The notes beneath the pieces were generated by a model, which searched no databases, had not been told where the DNA came from, and saw only the letters and a program-made list of their open reading frames with translations. Made by a program: the position numbers and the translations under genes. 53,168 nucleotides of DNA from Ectocarpus siliculosus (Eukaryota; Sar; Phaeophyceae; Ectocarpales; Ectocarpaceae), in contig FN649741.1 of assembly GCA_000310025.1 (NCBI GenBank), positions 902,395 to 955,562 of the forward strand. Reading direction: 5' to 3'. How positions within the stretch are numbered: the stretch's first letter is position 1; every line of letters starts with the position of its first letter. Of this stretch, positions 23,493 through 47,011 are shown piece after piece.

Positions 23493-24464
23493 CTAGAGCT
23501 TGGGAATGTGTGCCCTGTAAAGTGCCATTTTTTCCGGAACATCTTCATGAGGCAGACCCTCGAGCTTGAGATCAGGAGGTAGGTCATTGGCTTTCAAAGT
23601 GAACCGTGCCGTGCTAATCACTTCCTGGTTGACCGTGGTTTGGGTTACCGGGGTAGTGGTGTCCTGGTTTACCGTCTGCTGGTTTACCTGGTTCGGTGAG
23701 GCCTGGTTTACCGTGTTTTGGTGTACCGGGTTAATAGATGAATTTGTCGGTGTAGACACATTCATATTCTGAGCAGGGGTCTGTTGAACACTTACTGTCG
23801 TGCGCATACCAGAACGATTTTCTGCATCTAGATCGGAGGCAAGCGAACGCGGATTCACCTGCTGGATATCATGCTGGTGGACGGCTCCTGGCATGAGCAT
23901 GTTGAGAACCCATGCCGGTGGGGTCTTTTCCGCTTCCACGGCCTTCGTGACCGCTCCAACGAGAACGGCTTCCAGCGACCCGCCGCTTGCCAGGAGCGAA
24001 CCGCTCTGCTGGCTTGCGGCGCTTGCGCGGTTCCGCAGGATGTCGTGCGCGAGGTCGTCGTCAACGTCGTCGTCGCCAACGGCGCCTTCTTCGCTGTCGT
24101 CATCATTGTCGTCGGAGTTCGGGTCGGTGTCGCGGTGTCGGGTGGTGACAGCTTCGGCGCCATCGCCAGCGCTGCTGTTGTTGTCGCTGTCGTCACGACT
24201 TCCACCCACCAAAGCTTGGAAGTACCCGCCACGGTTACCGGTCTGCGAGGGTGCTACGCTCGCAGCCGCACCAGCGGTGTCCCCAGCTTGGGATGGCGTC
24301 GACTGTCCCTCTTGGGGCTTAGCCGAGCCTTGGTGGTTAGGCGCAGCAGCGTCGGGGCGCGGCTTCGTCTGCTGTTTGGTCATCAGCGGCTTTTGCTTTT
24401 TCAGCTGTTGCTGCTGTTGTTGCGACCCTCCGTCCTTTTTCTTTCCTCCTCCTTTGGAGCCCAT
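23493..24464 (-). CDS. Gag-like low-complexity protein of LTR-like element
   Basis: Intact 323-codon ORF starting at ATG 24464, 47 bases inside the candidate LTR, which is the usual place for gag. The N-terminus is basic and Gln-rich (MGSKGGGKKKDGG, six Gln), followed by a Pro/Ala/Gln region. An acidic Asp/Glu stretch lies at about 115-140. A short predicted helix region includes AVEAEKTPPAWVLNMLMPG. Residues ~235-285 carry an Asn/Gln/Thr/Val array in which (T/Q)VNQ recurs at least five times. The end is LPHEDVPEKMALYRAHIPKL. No zinc knuckle (CCHC), protease or other domain is visible. The gag assignment rests on position and on the length of the frame, not on homology. It could instead be a spurious or novel element-encoded protein. 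Confidence 0.5.
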   Translation of the reverse strand: MGSKGGGKKKDGGSQQQQQQLKKQKPLMTKQQTKPRPDAAAPNHQGSAKPQEGQSTPSQAGDTAGAAASVAPSQTGNRGGYFQALVGGSRDDSDNNSSAGDGAEAVTTRHRDTDPNSDDNDDDSEEGAVGDDDVDDDLAHDILRNRASAASQQSGSLLASGGSLEAVLVGAVTKAVEAEKTPPAWVLNMLMPGAVHQHDIQQVNPRSLASDLDAENRSGMRTTVSVQQTPAQNMNVSTPTNSSINPVHQNTVNQASPNQVNQQTVNQDTTTPVTQTTVNQEVISTARFTLKANDLPPDLKLEGLPHEDVPEKMALYRAHIPKL

Positions 24465-24510
24465 GTTTCACACGTGGGTTGTAAAGATAGAACGCTTCGT
24501 CGAACGCCAA

Positions 24511-24777
24511 TATGGAAGCCCTCTACTCTGGCTGAGCAGAGAGTCCGGGAGTGTGGTGGCTATGTCCTGCCACCGGAGGTTGGCTATTTCCTTTGGTGCA
24601 ATATGGCGAGGAATGCCAAGCGTGACCGAGCGAACTCAGTCAAGCTAGGGTGGCGAGGAGAGTGGGCGAGCCTTCGTGGACCCTTTTCCCATTCTCCTAA
24701 AGATTCATCAACTCTTCGCAGCCGTTGGGAATCGTAAGAGTCATAGACCCTCGAAGAACGGTAATCTATTATCACAT
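24511..24777. repeat. Right copy of 267-bp direct repeat (candidate LTR)
   Basis: Identical partner of 19000-19266. In minus orientation this would be the 5' LTR. Confidence 0.85.
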
Positions 24778-25142
24778 ATCCTCTCAGATCCTACTCTTTA
24801 TGTACGTGTATCTGTGCTCCCTGAATCTCCATATCCTGACCTCCACAGGACCCCAAGAAAAATTGTTATTTCCATCCGGGATGCGTGACAGTCAAAGCTA
24901 CGCGTGGCCCACACAAACACCCGCCACAAGTAGTACAGAAGGCGCCGCCACCGAGTAGGACAACCTCTTGCTTCCCCGAGGCTCGTCTCTCTCTAAATAG
25001 GGCCACCCAACAACGACTATATGTATGGGTTGCATGGTGTAGGATTCTTGACTATTGTACTGCCGTGCAGCTGTTATTGTGGTCAACTTCTTTAACGTGT
25101 CTCCTTTCGAGTCTCAAGTTCGTAACTGCCACATATTGTTGA
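24778..25142. other. Upstream region of beta-galactosidase
   Basis: No assigned gene. A short frame from ATG 24882 (MRDSQSYAWPTQTPA) could be a first exon: the donor gtagta at 24928 and the acceptor ggcag at 25278 would join in phase to the membrane anchor. This is speculative. Confidence 0.35.
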
Positions 25143-38788
<13,646 letters not shown>

Positions 38789-40505
38789 CGGCAAGAGACA
38801 GTTGAGGGAATGTGCGGTTTGTCCATCTTGCGCTTGCGAAGCCGCCTGTGTGGTAAAAATAATAAGGCTTGAGTTGAGGTCGGGGGCCTACCCCCCTTCG
38901 CTATTTTTTGTGAACGCGCATTTTGAAAAACTCGTCCACTGGTGTTCTGGTCGCGAGGCTTCAAGTTTTGATCGGTGCAGTCTAGTCTAGATGTCCAGGG
39001 GATTCCAGGTTTTACCGGCGAGGGACGAGTTATTTGGTGGCTCTAGCGCCATTCGTTAGTTCAGTACGCAGCAGTTTAGAGGCTGAGAGTAGGTCTAGTC
39101 TTCGGCAATGACGCCATTCCAGACTATTCGTGGAGATTTGTTTGGCAGCCAGGCTCTTCGTTCTACATCGCTTACGAAGCCTTGGCTGTGATCGGTTACA
39201 CATGCTAGATATCAACAGTACTGCGCGTTTCGGCGTTTTCGTATTTTGGTGATGGTGATACCCCGTGAAATGTTGCATGTTTTGAGGATGCTGAGTAGGT
39301 TCCGCCGCACATGTTGTACAGTTAAGTTGAAGTGGTGGAAGCGACAGTTGGTTGGAGGTGGTGCGTACGGATTCACCTTCAGTGACTTCCTGCGGCTCCT
39401 CTGCGCGCGGGTGTTCAACAATAAAAAAATCGAAGGCTGACAGCCGTATGCGCAGGAGGAGCCACGCTATGTATGACGGTGCGTCAGAGCTGCCTTCAGA
39501 GGAAAAGGACGACCCTGTAAGATCAAGGAACATTTTTGTTGCGAGAAGAGTGACAGCGCTGCAAAAGTAGAAACAAATAAAAACGGAGATCATCGAGGGG
39601 TTGTGTGGAGGGTCACTGTTCATAAAGGCCAGTCTCCCCAACGTCTATCCAATTTTCACAGTTCCTTTCATCAACAAAGCAACTAAATAACCCCACACCC
39701 TCCGAGGCAACGAAGATATTCGTTACTGTTTCTAGCGCAGCACGGATGTGGTGCGCCGAGACGCGCAAAAGCGAAGCGAACTCCGACAAGCATGACGCCG
39801 TCGTCGCGCCCCCCACTGCTTGTTCAAGGCTGTCGAGTCGGTGAAAATTTGCGCCCCGTGTTGCAGGCAGAGGACATGACAGCTACAGTAGTACGTTTTA
39901 GTGGCCTGTAAGCCGGGTGATGGGAGGCATGAAGGCGTGTGTGTAACATCGCCACCGGAGGGAGATTAAGGCATGTACTATCGCGACCGCGCGGCATCAC
40001 AAGTGACAAAAACACATGGGATGGGTCCCCCGGTCGGCAAGTGCACTACTGTTACTACTCTTGTCCTCGGACAACATTTTGTGACCAAAGGTACGAGGCG
40101 TGGGAGCGACAAAAATTGCGGTCGCCACAACCAGGCGGCGCAATTCGAGGCGCCCGCCGAGAGCCTTTCGGTAGAAATCAGCCCTGCGTTCGCAGAGACG
40201 CCACCAAGGTATGGAAGGTGTCCGTACCCGTCCACGCCGCCACCAAAAAAATGACTCGAAGAGGAAGTGCCTTGGATTAACAGCGGGAGTTGTAGTAACC
40301 GCTAACACATGACACGTGTGGGTGGTTCAAAGCCCGGCAAAAGAATCAGCCGCGCCAGATCCCACACGGCCGCGAAGACGACGTTCTAGCGAAAAAACAC
40401 CAGCAACACACAACGACAACCCGCTCCCCTCCAAAAAAAGGCACGCTCCCCCCAGCCCCCCCTTCCGGTCCGACTCGCATTTCGGCGACAAAGAGGTCGG
40501 GCTGC
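38789..40505. other. Convergent intergenic region beta-galactosidase/eL42
   Basis: A 203-codon minus ORF (39030-39641) has no recognisable sequence. A minus frame reading into 39613 (ANFHRLDSLEQAVGG ... DVGETGLYEQ, stop) looks protein-like but has no partner exon. No gene is called. Confidence 0.4.
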
Positions 40506-42011
40506 TCAGTACTGGTGGCCGGTGGCCTGCTTCTTCTCGCCGAGCTCGAAGTGCTTGCAGCGGGCGATGACGAGCTGCTTCTTGGCCTTGCACAGCTTGC
40601 ACTCCAGCCGAAGGGTCACCTTCTTGGTGGTCTTGGCCTGCACAACAAAACAGGCAGGCGGACAACAACAACAACAGGCGTGGTGCGGTCGCGAAACGGG
40701 TTGGTCGGGGACTGCAGTAGGAAACCGGAGGTTCGCGGGAAAGCAGTGCACAGCAGCCACAGCCCTAAAAACGTGGCCGTATTGAGGTCTGAAGTGTCGG
40801 GAAGAAGGGGTCGACAACCAACGCCGTCGTCAGGAAGGGCACCAGCTGGGAGGCCAACGCCAATGGCAATGCGCTTCTCTGTATCCAAGAGTCGGGAAGA
40901 CGAGGGTCTGGACACGGAGCGATGCGAGCATAGCAGCTACGCACGGAGCGATGGACGTTGCCGGCTCTACACTTGACGTGCTCTGTCGTATCTTGACAAA
41001 AGCGATCCACCCCAACCCTTTATTAATACAAGCCCCAGCAAATATTTTTTGTCCTAAATGCACAGCAGAGTACCAGCGCGCGCGCACACACCCCGGTCTC
41101 ATGCGCACGCCGAAAGCAGGTTTGGCACTCCGACAAACCCTCTGAGCTTAGAGATAAAGGGGGTTGGGGGGTACTCTAGTCTCGAGACCTCACCTTCTTG
41201 TGGAAGATGGGCTTGGTCTGTCCACCGAAACCCCTCTGCTTGTGGTCATACCGACGCTTACCCTGTCGCCAGCGCACAAGTCGGGTTCCGAAAGGCCGTG
41301 GAAAGAACAGTGGACACGGTGGGAAGGGTCAGTCAAGGACAGAGGTAAGGTGGTGCACATGCCGTTTATTTTTCAACAAGGGTTTGCTGCAAAATCGCGA
41401 TAAATGACACCTCAGAATACAAGGGGTTGAACATGCCCGCATAACCCGGCACCTGCTTCGAGGGAGATGCCCTCCCAGAAAATGGCACCCCTCATGATCA
41501 GCACCAGCGAAATAATACAACCGCTGCAAACGTAGCTTCTGCTGGTAGACAAACGCATCGCCATTGTAGGTCGACAACCGCTTCTACCCCCACTAACCCC
41601 TGGCCAACAGCTTCTTGTTTTTTTTGCGCCAGAAACAGCAGTCCCTCGGCGTACTGCCCACTAAATAGTGATGTTGGCGTGTTTTCAATTCCACCCAAAC
41701 TGAATGCTACTTCCACACCTGGCGTTGTACATAGTTTACGATACACCAGGGCATGGAGGGGGACTGCTTGAAGCCGGCAACAAAAGAAAAATGAAACTTC
41801 GTAGACAGCAAGGCGAGTCACAGCAGTCTGCCATTCGATCCCCGTCAACTTGCAGAGATATGACATGTGTTGCGTGATTTCGTGGCGCCGACGTTACCTG
41901 GGCGAAGTTGGAGGCTTTGCCGGACTTGTACTGGGTGACCTTGTGCACCGTGTGCTTGTTGCACCTCTTGTCCTTGCAGTAGGTCCTCCTCTCCTTGGGA
42001 ACGTTCACCAT
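40506..42011 (-). CDS. RPL44: 60S ribosomal protein eL42 (L36a/L44)
   Basis: Zinc-binding protein of the large ribosomal subunit near the E site; cytosolic. Three phase-0 exons on the minus strand, 42011-41898, 41262-41194 and 40637-40506, give 104 residues (yeast and human 106). It starts [12 protein letters not shown], as in all eukaryotes. Cys12/Cys17 and Cys74/Cys77 form the zinc site, and RCKHFELG follows near the end. GGQTKP places Pro at residue 56, the state linked to cycloheximide sensitivity in yeasts. The ATG lies directly after a good acceptor (gcgtccgcag), so a 5'-UTR intron is likely; a candidate donor (aagaag|gtaagg) lies near 42865. The last residues (TGHQY) differ from the common QxxQF. 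Divergent from the arrestin gene. Confidence 0.97.
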
Positions 42012-43865
42012 CTGCGGACGCCCCCCACAAGACATAAAGGGGCAAGTTGGACGACCGATTGAGATATTTGGCAACAGACCGGCGTGGTGGATGACGCCCT
42101 TGACATTGTAAGTTCAGACTGCATGGCTGAAAAAGGAGGCAGGCAGGGAAACTTCAGCCAAGAACATTAGTTTGAAGATTTCAGCGTTGTACTTGGCATA
42201 TTTTCTGGCTTGTGTTTTTTCCAAGTCTCTACCTCGTAGGTTCGTTCTTGCACCTCTCGATTCGTCTGCACTCTCTTTCCAGCTAGAAATATAAAGTCAG
42301 CCACGGCAGCGAATAACGTAGCATCTCCTTCCCTACACTTTCGTTGTCCATGCACACACTACATCGGCACCCAGCGGTGGAATCACGACTTCCATCCGAC
42401 GGGCAAAGTACCGCTGGTGTGCCGTTGAATTTGTTAACAGGGGACATGTGATGCATGCAGGTTTGGCCAACAAAGACGGAAGGAGTCCTACAACCACGAC
42501 CACAAAGCCACTGCCGACAGCGAGAAAGTCTCTCGCTGACAGTGCCGCCGACTATGCATTCAACGAACGCCACAGGACAGCAGCAAATAAGGGGCTTGCT
42601 GCACACCCTTTCAGAAACCCTATTATTATTTTTGTGCTTCGTACAACATACAGCAGACGACCAGACTTGTCAATGCCCGGTAGATTGAACAACGCCACCC
42701 GCAGGCATGTGAAGAGCAAACGGGAGAAACTAGCTAATGTTAGAAGCAAAAGGCGGAGGAGACAAGCCTCAGGGGGCTGGCAATGCGTGCGCCTCATGGA
42801 TCGCCTCTCTCCCTTCCGCTGCTCCCATAGGGAGGTTGTTGCGCCTCCTCCATCCACACCTTACCTCTTCTTGGTCCTGATGCCCGTTTTGCTCGCCAGT
42901 CAGTCCAATTTGGCGCTCGCATGGCTATGGCAAAAGGACAGAAAGCTAACACACGCAAGCTCACTCTTATCATGAAGATGGCCTCCCACGAGAGCCGACC
43001 GGCTGCTGCCTCTCTCACCATAGAAAGCAAAACACGCTCAGCACCGCACTAACGTGACACCCACTCAAGCATCTGGGCATCAGACAAAAAAATCCTGCAC
43101 TCCGCCCAAAGCTTTCCGGCCACGCTCGCTGGCACAACAGCTTGCAGCGTCAGCCAGGACAATCTGTCTCACCTTGACCGATGGGATTAGGCGAACAACC
43201 GGGGCTGGCGAGCTGAGCCCACCAGGCCCCACACAGCACGTTCCTCGGGGCACGCCAGCCATTGCGAATCAGATGGGTATGTGGTATCGATACACGGAGC
43301 TCCTTTTGGGAGATCTGACATTATGTTCGGAGATCTGCGGTGGTGCTGCTGGTGAGCAACCTTGAATGTGTGCTTGTGTGCTTGGGTGGTGTACTCCGCC
43401 GAACATCCCTACAACCTTGTGCACTCTACATCGCGTTTCTACAGCACCTCGAAAGGTACATATCCACGTGGAGTTGGCGTCGATGTTGTTGAGGCTTGAG
43501 TTGTTGGCGTTGGCGTTGGCGTTGGCGTAGCGGTCGGAGCCGTAGCCCTTTGCTCGTGCAGCTCTTCAACATTTACCATGTGGAATGTCTTCCCGCCTCT
43601 CCGCCCTCTCCTTGTTCTTTGGCTGTTTGCCTAGCGTGCGGTGGCACACAGAACCTGAGCGATGGCTACCTAGGAGGTTATTTTCTCTCGTGCATATGTG
43701 GTCGGCGGCAAGGATATCTTTTACCTATCGCGTATGTCAGAAGGCAACCTATTCAGTCTACATTGTATGTGTCATTGAAATTTCCAAAAATTTCCAAAAA
43801 TTTCGTTCTCATTCCCAACCCTATCTACAGGAGCGACGTACGGTCGGTGGTACTCAGTACACACC
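42012..43865. other. Divergent region eL42/arrestin
   Basis: Probably holds the 5' UTR exons of both genes: a candidate eL42 donor near 42865 and an arrestin acceptor (ccctatctacag) near 43830. A 175-codon plus ORF (42448-42975) has no recognisable family sequence. A short (GTTGGC)n stretch lies near 43500. Confidence 0.4.
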
Positions 43866-46800
43866 ATGGGCATCGACATCACCATTTCCACTCGGCAAGG
43901 GGCCTGCTATGCTGGAGATGTCATCGAAGGCGCTGTCCACCTCAACGTCTCTGCGGTGAGTTTTTAGACAGTGCCTCCTCATACGTGCATCCGCATCATA
44001 TCGTCGGAAGAAGCGATCATGTTTCTTGCTCTTTGTTGCATGGCGACGGCAACAAAACTGCTGTGAACATGACCCTCGGAACCTCCCAGAAAAGTTACTG
44101 TCATCACAGCAGGTCCATGTACATAGTATAAGTTACCTATACAGATGCTTTTGTACTTAAGCACCAGCTGGCATCACTGATATAACTCGTCAGTGTATAG
44201 ACTTTAAAAGACTCGAAATAAGTCCAGTACCCAGCCGGTTTTCCTGCACTCACTGACAAGACTCCACCACATCCCGTTCGACTGTGGGTATATCTCGAAT
44301 GGGTGGTCTTTCTGTGTGTGTATTTATTATTCCTTAATAGTATTAAGCAGCAGCATGGGTGTACGTCGATGAAGGGATGGAAAAAGGCAGCATCGGTGCG
44401 ACGTTTCGTCGAGCTCCATCCGTTGTTTAGCCTCCGCTCTCCACACACGTCGCGCTGACGCGGTTTGCACGCGGATGTGTCCACGAAGAGACCTAAAGCT
44501 TATGAGAACGGATGAGGACCGAAGACGGATGAGTGCATCAAACAAAATGACTCCGACGCTGGTTCCGGCTACACCGGTGTTGAGGAGGAGCGGTTTTGGT
44601 TCGTCGTTTTATTAGCCTCGAAGTACGAGTATACTAAACTCCTCTCTGTCTTGTTGATTCTTCATTTCCCCTTTGGAGTCCCCTTTGTGTTTTGTGTACT
44701 TCGTATCAAGCCAAAGCGTGAGGTGGTGACACCGCCCTTGATTCCACTATGCCGCTCTGCCCACATTCCGCCCTCATGACTGATAACGTCTAGAAAAACG
44801 AGGAGGGGTCGTCGGCGGATGAGCTCGTGCTCCGACTGTATGGCGTGGCCAAGACTCGGGTCATGTACGACACGACGAACATGGCCCACAACAACAGCAA
44901 CGCGCAGTCGTACACCCACCGAGAAATGCTAACCGAGAAGAAGGAGTTCCTCTCGTACGATGTCCAGCTAGCGGCTTTCGGCGGGAAGGCGGCGTCAGGG
45001 AGCCATAGCTTCCCTTTCCAAGTGATGCTTCCCCCGGGGCTGCCGCCATCCATGGAGGTGAGATCTCGGGCAGGGTGTTGTGCGTGATCTAGGCATACGA
45101 CGATAGGTCTATTCTGGTTCCATGCAGACATGTATGGCTGCTTGGTGGTGCTTGCAGTGGTACTCGCCTTTGCTACCTCTAGACGGAGCTGCACACTGGG
45201 AATCAGCCAACAGAGCACCGTGCGTGTCGTAACAGCTCAATTTCCGTGGCAATCCCTCGTCTCGTAAAATCTAGTTGCGATTCCCGGAGTGCTTGCTTCG
45301 TTTGTTATGAGAGTGAAGACAAACGTGGCTGATGTCAAGATACGGCCACCTTGACACGTGCGGGGCGCTCGTTCATGTTTTTCATCACAGGAGAACGGCT
45401 CCCAGGGAGGAAGCTGTGAGATTTTCTATGGCTTCGAGGCGAGGCTGCACCGACCAGGGATGCTCCACTTCGACGCAAAGGGGAAAGCAAAGTTGACCGT
45501 GTTGAGCAAACCACACGAGGCCGGCGCCGCAACGCCTGTGCTGGTGGGCCCAGCTACGCAGACGGTGAAGAAGTTTTGTTGCTTCAAGAGCGGGAGGTGA
45601 GAGTTCTCCGTTTCGCTATCGTTTGGTGTTAAAGCTGGCGATGTCCGTATGTGTGATGTCGGGGTGTGATCTTTACACTGAACGGAGCAAACGCGTTTTT
45701 AGATATTGAGTTGACACTTCGGAAACCGACGGCTGAATTCTTAGTGGGTTCGGATGGAAATATAGCTGTCCAACATCTTCACAACGGGAGATTTGAGGAA
45801 GTCACATAGGGTGCAAACAAGGCTATGTTTCGAAAAGCAATGCTAAGCGCGTACTTGAGAGAATATTTTGAGTATGTACTCAATCTTGGTCGGTGAGCGC
45901 GGCTGAATAGTTTTGAAATACTTACTCAAACGCTTGAGTACGGTTGAGTATTTTTGAAATATGCATCCTTAAGTCTAGTCAACGGCTTGAGTAAAGGTGG
46001 AGTATGTTTGAAATACTTTTTCAAGAATTTACTCGAGGTTGAGTAAAATACAGAGGTTGGTTTGACATCCCCCTCCACGAACTTCCGCGAGATACATGGC
46101 CCGGCGCTGACCTTCTTTTTTTTTCGCGGTTGAGTTCTGAGTACCGCCTCAGGATGTGGATACACTGTTTTTCGATGCACGCGGCTCCCTTATCTCTGCC
46201 CTGGTAGATATCTGGAGATCGACGTTGTTTGTGGTAGTCCATCGCACGAGCACAGAGGTTGCGCATACATTTTGTGGAGACACTAAAAAGTGCGCCGTGT
46301 TTGCCTCGCAGATACAATTCGTTGACCGTGTTCCCGAATGCTCCCCTCCGCCCATGTTTTCTCCGTACCTTTTCCGGCGCGCCCACCAGCATGAGCATTG
46401 GATTCCAGGCGGACCACTCGGAGGTGGGGCTAAACGAAACCGTAGGGCTTACAGTCGTGGCCCGTAACGACAGTTCCGCTGAGGTGAAAACCATGCACGT
46501 CGAGATCAAGCAGGTGTCCACGTGGTTCGCCCGGGGCTACAAAGAGAGCAAGACTCGCACGGTTGCGGCGGTCGTCGTTCCGGGGACACAGCTCCGAGCA
46601 TCCGAGAAAGGGAACCAGCGCGGGCGAAGCTCTGCCGTGATAGCAGACACTGCGCGGGCGGACCTACAGGAGCAGCTCGGCGCTGGGGCCGGCACTCACT
46701 ACGACCTCTTGGTCCCCGGCAACAGCCTGCTCACCCTGCAGGCAGACCTAATCGAGGTGAAGCACACGCTCAGCGTGATGCTGAAGACCCCGCATTGCAT

Positions 46801-47011
46801 CAGCTCGCCGGACGTCTGGACACCGCTGCTCGTGCACGCCGGCACCACCAGTGCCCCCGACGGGGTGTCCGGCGAAGGGTTGTTCGTGCCACACTCGGGC
46901 GAGGCTATCCCGTTCGCCACCGGTCTCGACGACGAGGGGAACGTCAAGCCCGTCTCAGTGCCGCAAAGCGCCGTGACTATGGAGTACACCAACAACATTT
47001 CCAAGTTTTAG
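43866..47011 (+). CDS. Arrestin-domain (ARRDC-like) protein
   Basis: Likely adaptor in membrane-protein trafficking, as alpha-arrestins are. Four exons, 43866-43955, 44794-45057, 45391-45596 and 46390-47011, give 393 residues with consistent phases. The N-lobe starts MGIDITISTRQGACYAGDVI and shows the G-x-V-x-L-x-V strand (EGAVHLNVSA). The diagnostic HSFPFQVMLPPGLPPSME sits at the exon 2 end. Exon 3 continues EIFYGFEARLHRP, the usual Y.V.A.L.RP block. The C-lobe (from ~187) begins MSIGFQADHSEVGLNETV with further strands (KTMHVEIKQVSTW, LIEVKHTLSVML). The end is YTNNISKF. No PPxY motif is visible, so Nedd4-type recruitment is not supported. ATG 43866 is the first in frame after a probable 5'-UTR acceptor. 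The exon 3/4 junction splits a Ser codon. Confidence 0.87.
44131..44345 (+). repeat. ~210-bp dispersed repeat, copy 1
   Basis: Located in arrestin intron 1. It matches the reverse complement of 50071-50277 closely (gcaccagctggcatcactg, gtccagtacccagccggttt, ctccaccacatcccgttcga) apart from a ~15-bp insertion and an (AT)n length change. Confidence 0.85.
45850..46060. repeat. TTGAGTA/TACTCAA cluster in arrestin intron 3
   Basis: At least eight TTGAGTA or TACTCAA words within ~200 bases, plus three copies of 'gttttgaaatac'-like sequence in direct and inverted order. Confidence 0.7.

Larger units (their letters stand above)
19002..24776 (-). mobile_element. Candidate non-autonomous LTR retrotransposon
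   Basis: 5.8-kb segment bounded by identical direct repeats with TG...CA ends. In minus orientation a gag-like ORF begins 47 bases inside the right repeat, after a segment starting TTGGCG that could hold a primer-binding site. There is no reverse transcriptase, integrase or protease reading, so it would be gag-only (LARD-like). Against this: I see no target-site duplication (gacta on the left, tatcc on the right) and no clear polypurine tract. Recombination between elements, or a simple segmental duplication, could explain the same repeats. Confidence 0.5.

Noticed and set aside
39030-39641. 203-codon minus ORF
   Set aside because: Composition is not protein-like, there is no known motif, and it lies downstream of a convergent gene end.
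42448-42975. 175-codon plus ORF upstream of eL42
   Set aside because: No recognisable sequence. It overlaps the probable 5'-UTR intron and exon of eL42 on the other strand.
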